Source: Actinomycetes bacterium
GTDB lineage: Bacteria > Auribacterota > JAJCYG01
Reading direction: 5' to 3'
DNA: 64,000 nt
Assembly: GCA_029263055.1 (NCBI GenBank)
Contig: JAJCYG010000042.1
Location: 27,987-91,986, forward strand
Shown: piece after piece, positions 15,001-30,000 of the stretch
Layout: each line of letters starts with the position of its first letter
Position numbering within the stretch: position 1 is the stretch's first letter
The notes under the pieces: model-generated
The model's input: the letters and a program-made list of their open reading frames with translations, nothing else
Told to the model about the DNA's origin: nothing
Database searches by the model: none
Made by a program: the position numbers and the translations under genes

Positions 15001-18000
15001 CGCCACTGCTTTTGTTACAAGTAACAGTATTCAAGGTTTAGGTGAAGCAGGTTTAGCTGGATATTTTACGAGTTTGATTGGAAGTATGACAGAAATTGAG
15101 CGAGTCACAGATGCGCTGGCCACAGATGCGCCTCTTGAAGCTGGTTTGGCTGCTGATATTTTAGCGGGTGTGAGTGCTGAGTCGCGTTACAGAACCGAAG
15201 TGCGTCGTTTGGGTCAAGCTGTGAACCAAACTGCGACTCGTTCGGATCGATTAGCTCTGGTTTTAGATGGAACCGGAACCGGTATCGGTCAAGCAACAGC
15301 AGGCTATCGCAATCAATTAATGGCAACAGTGGGATCGACCATCAGCTCTTCTGATTTTGCTACTGGTTTAGCCCAAGTTTCAAGCCGCTTGCAATCAGCC
15401 CGTAGACAATTAGATGTGGGAACACGTGAAACTGCTTCTTCTCAAATTGGTTTAGCCAATGCTGAGATGCGTCGTTTAGATGCCTCGCGACAAATTGCAG
15501 AAAAAATATTTGATGTGGCCACTAAATTACCACGCATTCAAGCCACACTTTCTGGTTTAGGTGTGGCTCAAGCAACGATTGCTCGTTACACAGGAGCGAT
15601 TAAAACGCAAATGGATCGTTTGAGTTTGATTAATATTCTTGTTACGGCAGGGGCTAATGACTTGGCTCAAGAACAGATTGGCTTTTTAGCGATTGACCAA
15701 CAAACAATCCGTGGAATGGATGTTGCTATTGAGCGTTTGGCTTTAGCCAGTTCAACTCAAATGGAAGCAGGTAATTTGCTCGATCCTGCAACACGAACCG
15801 CAACGTTAGGCCGAATCAATTCAGTCTTAGTTTCATTGAGAGGTCCTGGACAGAGAATTTCTGCAACACAACGTTCTGCTTTGTATGCTCAGTTGTTACG
15901 AGAAGTTGAAAGTTTAGGTATTTCACGCGCTAGTTTTCAAGTGAGTCTTGGAGCACCAATCTCTATTTTTACAGGGACTATTTCATTTGCTGGCCTTGAA
16001 CAAACATTAACCATTGGAGCAGTAGAAGGGATTGTTGCAGATTGGACAGCTTCTCAAGCTCGATTTGCTAATTTGACGCAAGGAAGCACTTTGACTCAAA
16101 CCGCTTATAATAATGAACTCAAAGAATTGGTGAGACAAGCTTTTAGCGTTAATCCTGTTAGTAATATTTCTCAAGCCACGGTTGCTTCTCAACAATTAGG
16201 ATTAATTGATGCACGCTTACAAGCAGTTTCTAATCAATACGATGCGACTAAAGAAGCGTTTCAACTTTCTCAACCTGGGGGGCAAAACTCTTTTAATTCT
16301 AAATTTAGTTCGGTTTTAGATTTCTTGGATGGGGGACAAAGCCGCAACAATTATACTCGAGCTTTAAGAGGAAGGATTCAACTCTTAGAGGGGGCGCGCC
16401 AAGACTTGGTTTCAACAGATGTTTACACACGCCAAGTTCGTTCAGTGGCTCGATTGGAACAAGCTAAAGTCTTAAAAGATGTGATGGCTGAAACGTTAAA
16501 GGTTCGTAACACGGTGAATCAGCCTGCACTGACTTCTTATACAGGTGGACAAGCAGTAGCAGGAATTAATACTTTCAGTCATATTCAAACAGCCTATCTT
16601 GCCAACGTGAATTTAAATGCAGCGATTAATGCCATTCTTTATCAAGGGGACACGCACCAAGCACAGAATCTTTTTGCAGCAGCTAAGACTCAAAGTCAAG
16701 AAGCAGAGCGCCAATATAATATTGCTAAAGCTCAAGCAGACGTTTTAGTTGATGCTAATTACAATCGAATTAAAGATTCAGCGACTTCAGCTAGTGGAAT
16801 CACAATCAATGCTCAAGTTCGAACAGATTTACAAAATGGATTAGCCCGAGCTCAAACCGCTTCCTTATTAGCTGTTCAACAATCTCAGCAAAGTGTGGTT
16901 GATTTTGTAGGAGGGCGTTATATAGCAGCCAATGATCAAGCGGCTTTAGCAGGCAGAACAGCTGCTAATGCTAAGTTTCAATTTGATTCTTCAAATGGGT
17001 TGTATCAAACCATTCGAGAAGCAGGTCGGAATATGCGAGAAGGGGCTCAATTTGATTCAACACAATCAGGTCAATATACAACGAGTTTAAATCAAGCGAT
17101 TATAAATTACCAAGCTGCGATTAATGCAATAGATCCATTAGCAGGTCAACAAAGTTTGGCTGTGGCTAATGGTTACCGTCAAAATGCCACGTTAATGTAT
17201 CAAGTGGCCCAAGCTAGGAATAACTTAGAACGTTATGCCGCTACAGCTGATCCAAGTAATAGCAATACTCGTTTAGTTAAAAGAAGAAACTTAATTGCAG
17301 CCATTCAAACTCGTTTAGTTCAAGTTCAAACAAACTTGCAACAAGGTAATACTCGATTAGCTAAAAATGACAATGATTTGGCTCAAGTGGCAATTCAAGT
17401 CTTAACCCTTGAAGGGGCTGCTTCAACAGCACATCAAGAATTAAATGATCCTTCAAAAGCAAATCAATTCACACTTCAAGCAAGCGAACGTGCTGGAGCT
17501 CAAACCGCATATAATAATTTAGAAGGACTTCTTGCTCAAGTGACTGCTGCAGTGACAAGCGGAAACCAACAAAGTTTGGCAGGTCTCTTTGCTCAGGTTC
17601 AAGCCAACTCTCAAATCGTGAGTGCGGTGCGTGATTTGGGTCGTACCCGTACTTTAGGAGGACAACAAGTTCCTGGAAGTTTGGTTGCAGGCTCAGCTGC
17701 TCGACAAAAATTTGATCAAGGCATTCAGTTAAGTCAATCTCGTTTAAATGCAGCAATTAATGCTATGGCTACTGGGGACACTCAAATAGCGATGATCAAT
17801 TTAACTGAAGCGCGTTTGGCACAACAGGCATCAATGCGTATTGGACAGATTGCGGTTGGGGCATTGCGTCAACGTCAATCAGAATTGGATGTGTTACAAG
17901 CAAGTGACGGGAAGAAAAAGTTTCAAACGGCATTGACCGACTCCCTCCGTCGATCCTCTCAAGTGATCGACCTTATTGCTTCTGGTAATACTTATCTCCC

Positions 18001-21000
18001 ATCTGTAGCCGCTCAAATGAATACAGAAAGTCGTTTAGCTGACTTAAGTTTGCGTGGAGCGCAACAACTCTTAACCATTGCAGCTGGATTTCAAGCTTCT
18101 GTGAATGAACAAGGTTTGCCAAATGCACAAGAACAAGCATTCTTGCTTCAAGATTCACCTGAAAAAATAGACTACATTAATGCCTTAAGATTAGCTGAAG
18201 CTGAAGCATTGAGTGCTATTGAACTAGCTAGTGCTGGTTTTGCTGATGAAGCTGCTTCAGCATTGTCACGTAGTCAAACGTATGTTCGGTTTGCTAATGC
18301 AGTGAAGCAAAGTAAAATTGCTGGAGTGGTAAATGATCCTGATCTTTTAGCGGCAAAAGAAGCCTTAGCAGCACGTAATTTTGAAAAAGCAAATGAAGCG
18401 ATTGCTGTGGTTGAAGGAAAACTTAAAGTTCGTTCTATCACGCAACAGATCTCAACCTTACAACGTCAAGATGTTTACCGGTCGCCTTCAAGTACAAGTA
18501 CAGCCGGTCGCATTTTAACCGCTTTGACTGCTTCTAAAACACGCTTAGAACAAGCTATTACCAACCGAAATGTTTCTGAAATCAGTGAAGCATCGCAAGA
18601 TTTTGATGCACGTATCGAATTAGCCAATCGCTTTGCCATGGTGGCGCCAAATGGCACATTGCTCACAGCATTGTCACAAATATTGGGTGATCCAAACAAT
18701 GCAAGTGACACTAAATTTGCGATTTTAGGGGCGCGTTTGCAAACAGCCATCACTGAATTGGATGCAGATCAAAGTGCGGCAACTCGAGTTCCAACAGCAG
18801 GAGGGGCTGTTACATTAGGAACATTAAATTTATCAACAGCTCAAAAACAACGACTTGTTGCGCTCTTGGTTCAACAAATGGCGACTGCTGATCCTGTAAC
18901 TCAAGCTCAAATGACCTCTGCCATTGCTGCTTTAACCACTCCAAATATGCCTTCAAGCACTTCGATTACCTTAAGTGCTAATGTGAGTACTCTGTTTAAA
19001 TCGCAACTTGAATTAAGGGCCGGTACTTTAGGTCAAGTTAATGTTAATGTGGCAGCTGTGCGTGCTCAACTTGTCAGTTTGCAATCGACATTGGGTGGAG
19101 TGACATTTGATCAAATTCAAGCCGCAATTGCAGGTTTTCAATCAAGCACGACTGAAGCCCAACAATTGATTTCAACATTTGTGGCTAATGAAGGGTTTCG
19201 TTCCCGTTCAGCCATTGGCCAAATTAATGCTTCATTTGATTCTCAAACCCAACCTGCACAGGTGCTGGTGGCCCAAATTGCTGGCTTTGAAGCATTGTTA
19301 GGTGGCATGTTGTCAAATAGAGAAGGGGGTTATGCTCCTTCCTTTGCTGAAAACTTTTTAGCCTTAAGTCGTATAACAGATGTGCCTCTTGGTTCTGGCA
19401 GAGCTGCCAGGATCCGTGGTGTGGTGAGTAAATTGACCCAACGTTTGCCTGCTGGAATGGCATTTAACTTAACCCAGTTGATTCAAACAGGAGCTCAAAC
19501 TTCTTCATCAACACGTCAAGCTCGATTAGCTCAACTTGCTTTAGGTGGAACAAGCCTTCTTTCTATTTATCAAACAGTGAGTGCTGTTTCGAGTCAGTTG
19601 GGTGCCGCAACAGAATTACTTGGATTAAAGGGAGCCACTAATTTATCAACTCAAACCATGATTGTGCGCACGGTTCAAGGTTGGGGCGCTAAAATTGAAG
19701 CCATGATTAATGGGTTGGATGCCTTGGCTGATATGATTGGAACCACAATGGGAACTGGATTGGCCAGTGGTCGTTTTTATGCAGAGGCCCAACAACAAAT
19801 TGCCAATGTTCAAGGTTTTGCTTCAACGTTTGATCCACGTAGTGTGGTTGGATTGGTCAATCAACAAATTCGTCTGAATGCGTTTGCCGGTTCAACAGGA
19901 TTAAATGCACGTATTCGTGGGGCAGCTCAAAAATTAAGTCGTGAAATGAGCAGTCAATTGCTTCAAATTCAAAACAGTGCGACTTCAACCAATCCAAGAG
20001 TGGCTCAACGTTATCGTGTGGCATTGAATCGTTTTACTGCAGCCTTTAATGCATTGAGAACATTTAATGTTGCTTTACAAGATGATAATGCAAATGGGGG
20101 CCGCGGTAATGCTGCTTCTGTGGATGCGGCGTTAACAGGAACAGATCAAACAAATTGGAGAGCATTAAAAACTTCTATTAATAATGCGTTAGATGGATTT
20201 AGCCGAACAACCAATCCGATTTCTTTGGAAGAGTTTTCAACTCGAGCTATTATTTATTCTCAAGGCATTCAAGAAGCACGCGACTCGATTGATTTACAAA
20301 AACGAGCTGAAACCGAGATTGCTCGTTTGCGTGATCAAGCGCCACTACCAGGTACACCTGCTTATACCGCATTGCGTAATAAACGAATTGCGGATGTTCG
20401 CAAATTAGTTGGAACGGGTTCTACTTTGACAGATGTTCAGATACAAGCTTATGTTGATCGAGGGCTTGCTCAAGATCAACGGGCACTACAAGTATTGGTT
20501 GATGCTGAAGCCCGTATTATACCTTCGATTAGACCTATTTTAAATAGTGCTGGTGATTTGAATGCTCTGGTTGCGGTTTTTCAAGACAGGAGCAGTGCTC
20601 AACGTTTACGCAATCAAGTAAGTGCTTTAATTGGGGACAACAATCAAAGAGGATTAGTAAGCCTTTATTTTGACGCTAAAGAATCACGTGATCTCCGTTT
20701 TATTGTGGGTCAAGATGAGAGTTTGGTGGGTGGGGCAACAGGAAAAGCTAAAGCCGATCGTTTGGGAACCTTGGCACAATTTGATACAGAGATTGAAACA
20801 GCATTGACTCAACTTGAAACTGTTGCTTCGAGTTTGGGTGATGAAGCTAATCAAGCTCGTATTGAACAACTCTCAGCCACTTTCTTAACATTAAAAGCCA
20901 AAGGGGATCTCTTAACAGGGCTCATCTTTTTGAATAATGGCTTGAGTACATTAAGACCTCGCTTAGCATCAACTGAAGTGACACGTTTAGAAGGGTTAGT

Positions 21001-24000
21001 GGGTTCGTTATCAACGGTTAATTTAAATTCAACTGTGCGCACCAATTTAACTGCTTTTATTGATCAAAGTATTACTCAAATTGAGGGATTAGATACAACT
21101 CAAACGGCTAATGTGCGTCGTACGGTTCAATTGATATCACGTCAGGTGCGTGGATATTTTAGTACACAGCGTCAATCTTTTAGAACCAGACAAGAATTGG
21201 CATTAGTCCATGTGGGTGCATTGGTTGATACATTGGTGCAAGCCCGTACCTCTTATGAACGTGCCCAAAGAGATTTTGATGCAGCCAGTTCTGCACAAGT
21301 AAATTCTGAAGGAGAGACTGCAGCGCAAAGTACATTGGGAGTGACTTGGTATGCGGCTGCTATTTCAGATTATTACGCCGGTACCAAAATTATCGATTCT
21401 GTTAATGATGCAGCTACTCAAAGAACAAATACAGCTTTAAGAGGTTACAATATTGCGGTTAGAAGAAATCAAAGCATTATTAATGAGTTGCAATCTCGTT
21501 ATGCGCTAACTCGGGCTGATTTAAACATTATTTTACGAGGAAATACTTCTTCAGATGAGTATCGTAATTTAGTTGCAAGTATTAAAAATGGATCGCGTGC
21601 CACAACTCATGAGGCTTCATTATTAGATTCGATTAAATCAGGTCAAGTGAATCCACGCATTGAAGAGGTCCGGACTGAAACAGTAACGGTTGGGGCTATC
21701 ACAAATGTTCGAGTGTGGTTACCACCGACAACGCCTGGAGGAGAGCCTCGTTCTTTCTGGTATCGTAGTGAAGCAGGGCGTTTTGATGCGCCAGATGCAG
21801 AGTCTCAACTGAATCAAGTTACGGGTCGTCAGAATAGTATTTTAAGCACTTTAGGTGAGTCTTCTCGTTTGATTGGTTCGCGTGATTTTGCTCGAGCTGA
21901 GACCGCTTTAAATTTAGTGGAGCGTTCGATTCAATTAGGAGATGCTCAAATCCAATCGATTTCAGCGCGTCGTACAGCTCAAAACAATTTAACGAGTGCG
22001 TTATTTTCTCAAGAGCAATTGCATAGTCAGGCTCAAATCACTGTTTATTCTAAAGAAACACGTTCAGTGGCCACACGGGGTGGGGCTTATAGCTATGATG
22101 TGACTGTGGAACGGACTTATACAATGACGCAGTTGTTGGCAATGTCTCAAACCGATCGAGCCGCTATTTTGGCACGAGCACCACCAGAGCAACAACAGCG
22201 CTTTCAATTGGCTGCAGACCGAGTTACATTTGCGCGTGCTCAATTTGCTGCAGTGGGTCGTGAAACAGGTCAGGCTAATCGAGCAAGCAGTGCGGCTAAT
22301 GCTTTATTAGCGCAAGCCCAATCTGCTTTTGATAATGGTGACTTACAAAAATCAAATCAATTATTAGCTTTAGTTGATCAATTTGCCAATGTTGCTTCAC
22401 AATTTAATCAACGGGCTCAAGATTTAGCCGGACGTACGTTTGATGGCGAACAAACAACAGCACAACGTTTGACTCAAGCCCAAGCTCTTCAAACAGGAAG
22501 AAATAGTTACGCAGCCACATTAGATGATTTACCAGGTAAAAGAAATGAAGCTCAATCGATTCGCGATCAAGCCACAGCCCAACAACCTTTAATTACAGCA
22601 TTGACCAATGCGGGTACCACAACAGAAGATCGCCTTAGAACCCAACGTGACACTTATTTTAATGCTGCAGGTAATAATTTAGGTAGAGCGTTAAATGTTC
22701 TTCAAGCTGTTGCGGCATTAGATCCTACTTCAGTAACAGCACAAAGCTTATTAGGTGATGCGTCTAGTTTGCTTGGTCTGGCTCGTTCGCAGCAATCTAT
22801 AGCAAGTCGTTCTTCAACTGTCTTAAGAGCGTTACAACGCGAAGTTCAAAATCGCCAAGGTGAAGTGGACCAAATCTTAACTTTATTTGTTCAACAACAA
22901 TTGAATACAGGAGATGGTCCATTAATTGGTTATTTACAAGAAGCTTTAAGAGAAAATCCTGATCTAGTTAAAGAAGTCTTTGGTAATGATTTTTCAGAAG
23001 CCTCTCAAGAATTAAGAGTCGGGGCTGATTTTGAACAAGTAGAGGTTGGTTCTCGAACGTTATATAAACGTGAAAAAGTTGATATTGATAGCAATGCAGA
23101 GTTTATTGAACATTTGCCTATTTTATTACAATCAGGACGGAGTGGACTCGATGATGGAATTCAAGTAACCACATCGCAAGTGCGTCAGTTATTAGGAGTG
23201 GTCTTAAGCCAAGTTCGTCGTTCTATAGTGAGTCAACAAGGTCAAGGAACATCACTTGGAGCCACAGATCAGCGTTTGAGTAATTTGATTCAGCTTCAAG
23301 ATGCAGTTCAAGTAGGTCGCGCTCAGTTTAATGCTTTATTGGGTTCACTCGGCCAAAATTTTAGTCAAAACATTGTTTCGACTGAACTAGCTGAAGGTTT
23401 TCAAAATTGGACGAAGTTGTATGGAGACAATAAGACCGTTCCATTGCCACTTTCAAACGGTCAATCATATCAAAATGTCAATACAGCGATTACAGCTGAA
23501 ACTTCTTTATTAACTCAAATGACAGAATTGATTGCAGCTGATGCTGACTTTTTGGATTTCAATCAAACCCGAGCAAGTATTGCTGCTAATTTAGATGAAG
23601 GGGCCAGTCGTCAAGATTCATTTGTGCAATCTAACTTGCAATTAGTGGAAGCGGCTACTGCAACATTCCGTTCATTCCTTGTTTTTCGCGACACGATTCG
23701 TAGTCAGTTTACCGTAGCTGTGATTGATCGAACACAACAGCAATTAGATCGTTTTAGAACTGTCTTTAAAGAATATCAAGAGTCAGGTGGAATACTTACC
23801 TCCTTTACTGAAGAGCGCCGCACCACACGAGATGAGTTGCTGCGCATTGCTTCTACTTTAGGTGGTGGGCTTGAAACATATCCTAATGGAATGTTAAAAG
23901 AAGACTCTGTCACTCGTTTTATTGCACGAATCGAAGGAGAAGTTTCAACATTAACAACGTATCGAGACAATGTTTTAAATGGAACGGTAAAGTTTACAGG

Positions 24001-27000
24001 TTCTACAATTCCAATTCGAACAACCTATAATCGTGGAACAGGGCGTACCACTCAAGCAAAAATTGGTTTTAGCGATGCGAATGCTGTCATAGTTACAGAG
24101 ATGGCCACTCTTTTTGGCCAAACCGTTGAAGTTTATAATCAGGCACAAACCTTAATTCATCAAGCGACAGAAGCAGGGAATGTGGCGTTGTTGGCTCAAG
24201 CAGATGCCCCTCTTTTAATTATTCAAATTAATGAAGCTCAAATAGGAACTGCAGCTCAACGTATTCAACTTAACTCTGAAATTGAAAATGAAACTGAGCA
24301 AATTCGTTTAAAAGAATCTGAAGCAGCTTCATTTAAATCTCGCAATAAAGTGACTGAAGAGCGAGCTGCAAATCGTGAAGTACAACAACTGACAACTGTA
24401 CGAGATCGATTCACAAGTCAACGCGAACAGTTAAGAGAAACGTCAAGACAATCTGTAGAGTCATTTGACCAAGCACGTGCTTCTGCTTTATCAGGTCAAC
24501 TGGATTCAGCTCGAACCCAATTAGCGAGTGCGCGCAGTTTGAATCAAACCTTTAGCCGTAATTTAGGTTTATACCGTGCCTTGAAAGGGGCCTTAGAACA
24601 TCGGTTAAGTCGTGATCGATCTGCTCAAGACCAAAGAGAGCAAACATGGGCTTATAAGATTGGTTTTAGCGGTTCTTGGACAGTTGGAATTAAAAACTTT
24701 TTTAGAGATACGGTTGAAGCCGGATATTCAGGAGCTAATGGCCGAGAAAGCGCTTGGAGTGCTGAAGAACGATTTGCGAATTATCAAGCTGAAGTGGATG
24801 GCCTGATTGCGTTAACAGGAGCTGGTAACTTTGATGGCGCTCAAGCCATTTATGATGACACATTTGTTTCAGATAAATCAGTCTTCTTATCCGATGGATC
24901 TACCATTCAAGTGCGTAGTGATAATTTACAATCAGCCATTACAGTTGTGAATGCGCGTGAAGAGACACGCCGTTTTATTGGTGTGATCACAAACTTAGTG
25001 ACTGACTTTGTGTTAAGCACGGCGTTGATCTGGACAGGAGCTCAAATATTTACATTAGCCACTAGTTTTGGAAGTGCTCTTTGGGCTGGAAAATCATTAA
25101 AAGATGCAGCTGCTACTGCCTGGGCTTATCGAGCCACTGTGGCTGCAGAAGCTGTTGCTGCAGGCAAAGCAGCAGAAATAGCTACACAAGGTGCAAAGGC
25201 AGCAAGTGCAGCAAAGAGGTTGGAGGCGATTGCTGCTGTTGGGGGTTACCGTGCATATTATACGGCGAAGGCAGTCAGTGCGGTTACTGCTGTACCTGGT
25301 GCACTCAGTGCCATACCAACTGCGGTTGCTAATGCCGCTCGTTTTATTAAAGATGTGTTATTTAGTGTGCCTCAATTATTGTGGAATACTCCAAGACTTA
25401 TTGTTAGTTGGTTGGGTGCAGGAGCCGGAACGCTTAAATCTTATACTGCTGTGAGTAATATTTTTGCGGCACAAAAACATGTTGTTGGACTTTTTATTAT
25501 GCTTGAAGGAGTTCGAGCCGGGGCTGGTTTGGCTGGTTTGAATAATGTTCCTATTTTAGGAAAGCTATTTGATGAGCATTCTCTCTTTGGAGTTTTAGGT
25601 CCTGTATACAAACTATCATTAAAGGATTTTAAACCTTCTAATTGGGGTAAAGGAATTAAAGCAGTTGTTGAAACGGTGGCGCAGGCTCTTGATGGTGCGG
25701 TGACTATGGGGCCTCTTTTTCGATTTGCCATTCCAGCAGGGGCTGTGTCTGGTTTAGGGTCATTAGGGGCTCAACGGTTAGCAACTTTAAATCAAGGTTT
25801 TATCCGAGCCATAGTTGCCCCAGGCTCAACAGCTTTAGCTGGAGGGTATATTGCGCTTCTTGATACCTTGCTTGCTTTTAGAGCAATGGAAACAGTTGTC
25901 GGAGCTGTGATTGTATACGGTGGGGCCGTTTTATCGGGTGATTCTAACGCTTTTAGTAGTTATGCCTTGGCAGAACGCCAAGCTGACTTTGAAAAATCGA
26001 TCTTTCGTGAATTTGCGTTCTTGATTTTACCGACTCCTGGTGGAAATACTTTAACTAAGCGAGAGTTTAAAGAAGCTACTGAAAAGGCTGGAATTGATTC
26101 CAAATCGGTTCGTGAAACTGTGAATCAAAAATTAGCCGCACTTGAAGCACGTAAGTTTTCTTCACCTGAAGCCAAACAACGAGCGAAACAAGAAGTCTAT
26201 GCAGAGGCTCAAAATAACATTGCTGAAGCGCTTCAAAATAACTCTAGAACACACTTAAATGAAGCACGACTTCAAGAACAGATTGGTAAGTTTCTTGAAG
26301 ATGCCATGAATCCATTTAAAGCACAGCTTAAAGCACTAGGTAAAGAAGGTCGTCAACGCCTGATGAACGAAAAGGGCTCAGACCCAGGTCGCGAACTTAA
26401 CTTAAGTAAAGAAGCACGTGAAATTGCAGATTCTACAACTTTTGCTGAACAAGCGGCTAAATTTGCTGAACAAGCGGCTAATTTTAGAGAAAAAGCTGAA
26501 ACAGCTCCAACTAAAGAATTAGCTGATCTTTATAAAGAGATGGCTAGCCGTGCTGAACAAGCGGTTGAATCTTCATTGAATTTAAGCAAACAAATGGAAT
26601 TTCTTGAAAGCATTGATTCCATGACCCTTTCTGCAGATCCGGCACAAAATGCTCAAGCTAAAGCTGAGTTACGTGTGCGTGCCGAACAAGGGGTTAAATT
26701 AGGTAAAGAACTCTTCTTTGAATTAGCCGCGCAAGTTCAGGCCGCATCAGGTGCTAAAACACTAGGTGGTTTGAGATCAGCTGTGGGTAAAACAAAACTC
26801 TTATTACGCAGCTTAAAAACATTAGATGGTTTGGTTCAAGGTGGAATCAAACGCATTGCTGAATTAACCCAAAAACGCCAAGTTGAAAACTTGACTGCTG
26901 AAGAAGTAACAGCCATTGAAGCGGCTAAATCTAATTATCAAGCAAGCTTAAGACAAGTTCAACGGGCTAAAGATTTTTCTCTAGCAGGTGAGAGTGTTAA

Positions 27001-30000
27001 AGCTAATAAAGCTTTAACCGAAGCTAAAACACTTGAAAACCAAGTGCAACAAGAAGTCCTTAAAGGTCAAATAGCGGCTGCTAAAGCAACTGGTATGAGT
27101 AAAGACCTGATTGAATCATTAGAAACGCAATTAGATCAATCAACAAAAGATTTAGCTGAATTGAAAAAATTGATTAAGAAAGAAGGTTTTGAAGGGGAAA
27201 GCTTTGATCAGAATTTTCGTGAATTAGAAGGGCGTACAGAACGTCTAGGCCGTTTGACAGAAACAGCTTCTCGTTATACACGTGCACGTGGGGAGCGTTT
27301 GACTCCAGAAGAAGTCACTCAATTTAAAGAAGAGTTAGCTTCATTAAAGGCAGAGGCTTTAGAACCTATTCCTTCTGAAGTCGGTATCTCAGAAGTGGCG
27401 AAAGAATTAATCAAAGGAATTCAAGAAGGAACAATCACTAAAGAAGCCTTAAAAGAAAATTTTGCTGGGTTTGAATTGCATGCTCAAAAGTTACAAAATT
27501 TACGTCAATTTTTGCGTTTGGTGATTCTTAATGCATTTAATAATCAAGGTTCCTTACTAGAAATTGGTCAACGTAAAGAAGGGGATTCGATCTTAATTGA
27601 GATTGAAGGAACCGAAGCCTTTAAATTAACTCAAGAAATGATTCTTACGGCTCGTGAGTTAGCTAATAAAGGAACCGAAGCACTCATTGCAGAATTAGGC
27701 ACGTTAGGCATTGCTGAATTCCTTCGATTTGGTCAACAAGGTTTTAGAGTTAAAGGTGAAGGAGAGCCATTTGATGTGTCAGATGCCTCTAAAGTGGCTG
27801 AAACCTTAAAAGGATTAAAAGAAGGGGATGTGGTTGAGTTTACCTTTGAGCGGGTTAATGCTGAAGGAAAAGTTGAAACTGTCACCCGTAAAGTAGAAAT
27901 CACTGAAGTTGAAGTGAGCCAGTTGCGTAAAAAATATGGAGAAAATGGAGCTAAAGCCGAACAAGTTGCCAAACGCGTTCAAGAAGTACGTGATGCTATT
28001 GAGGGTAAAAGCAAAGGTAAAGAAGCAGACGCGCTTCGTAAAGAATACCGTGATTACCAATCAACCTTGCGTCAAGGGGGCCGTTTTGCTTTTAGAGAAG
28101 GTTCTACTGCGCGTGATTTTGCTTTAGGTAAAGCCGTGGCTGAAGCTTTAGGTATCAAAACAAACTTAGCGATTGCTATCTTTATTACTCCAGGCAATAG
28201 CTGGGCACCTCCTGCAGAGAATTTAACCTTTAAAACATTTGCTGAAGGGGTGTCTAAAGACTTGGCTTTAAGAGGAGAACGTTATTTCTTAGCTGAAGCC
28301 AATCGTTTGATTAATGCTGAAACAGTGACTCTTGAATCAGGAAAAGAAGTTACTAGAGAAGCAGTAGAAAAAGCTGAAGCTGTTGAAGAGAATGCGCTTC
28401 TCTTAGAGAAACAGATTGAGGCAAAACGAAATGAAGTGACAACCCTTGAGGCAAAATCTAAATTTAAAGTGAGAGAAGCAACTGAAGCAAAAGCTAAAAG
28501 TGAGGCTGATGCAAAGGTTAAAGATCGAGATGCGCTTGAAACCCAAGCTGAATTAATTGAAAAGCAAACCGAGTTAAAAGAGCTTCAAGAGAAAGCTGAA
28601 GAATCTCAAAATAAAGAGGCCTTAGAAGAAGTTCAAGAAGCAGCTAAAGAAGAAGGTGGAGCACAAAAAGAAGCTGCCTTGCGTAAGAAATATACTTATC
28701 AAGGCAAATATCGCGTTAAGACAGCTGATGGTAAAACAGTTGAAATCACAGCTAAAGAGCGAACTGAAATTTTAGAATCGACTAAACAAAAGTTGCTTCA
28801 AAAGCAAAAAGAGTTTCAATCTAAACAGTCTGAATATAAACGAACAGCCTTAGTCCGTAAAGCAACTGAATTACTTGGATTGAGTGAAAATTTTGTTACA
28901 GGTGAACATGGAAATTTTAAAGAAGCAGCTAAAACCGAATATCAAGATGCCTTAAGTAAAGCCGATCAAGCTGTGGCTCGTGAATATAAAGAGCTCTTAG
29001 CTGAGCGTGATGCCATTGCTAAAGAGACAGCTGAGGCTGAAACATTAAGTAAAGAAGCCCGAACAGCTAAAGAGGCTCAATTAAAAGAACGGACTAAAGC
29101 CTTAGAACAACGATTTGAATCGCTTCAACAAAAAATTGAATTGATTGACTTGGCTCAAGCTGAAATTGGCAAACAGTTTAAAGAACCAGGTAAAGGAGCA
29201 GAGCCTCCATTTATTTCTGAAGCGTTTAAATCGGTTCTTGAAGCTCGTTTAGGTGAGACTGTTGCTGAAGGATTGATTAAAGAATTTAATAAAGCGGTTG
29301 AAACTGCTGAAGGTAAAAGTCAGGCTGAGGCAGAAGCGATTTATGAAAAAGTCTTTAAGAAACTTAGAGACCAATATTTTGCAGGTAAAGAGTATGGCCG
29401 CAAACAATTTTCATTAGAACAACCTTTGACTAAAGAATCGAAAGCTGAATTTGTTGAGTACCTAACAGAGTTAGGCCTTTCCAAGAAACAGATCGAAGCA
29501 TTGATTGAAACAGTGGAGCAATCTCAAGGCAATAAAGATAAAACTCAAGGCCAAGAAGTGATCGAACAAGTGAATGAGCGCCTACGCCACTTAGAAGCGA
29601 TTGAAGATGTCTTTATTTATGAAACAGCTATTTATGAAGGGTTACATGGTTTTGGTAAAAACTTTCAACTTTCAACTTATGCGGTTCAAAAAGAAATCAC
29701 TCGTAATTCATTACGTAATCGCATTGTAGAAGCGGCAACAGCTGCTGGTAAGACCGTTGCTTCGATTATGTCTGCAGCTATCTTCTCATTTGCGGGTCAA
29801 TTAGCAGGTGTTAAAAACTCAAGTTCCATCATTATTACTGAAAATCCAGAAGCTTCAGCTAAATATGAAGCAAAAAGCGAAGTTCGTATTGCTGCTTTAG
29901 CTCTAGGTTTAAAAGTTAAAAATGTCGATGCCTTACTTGAAGCACGTGAATATGGAAAAGTTCAAGAAGCTCTTAAAGATCCAAGCACCATTTCTGTGGG

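Noticed and set aside
25081..25454. Cys-rich open frames on the plus strand inside the giant gene
   Set aside because: They are shifted-frame readings of an Ala/Gly/Val-rich membrane block; the main frame is uninterrupted and far longer.
26443..26490. Short direct repeat as a CRISPR or phase-variation tract
   Set aside because: Only two in-frame copies of about 21 bases coding FAEQAA; no spacers and no longer array.
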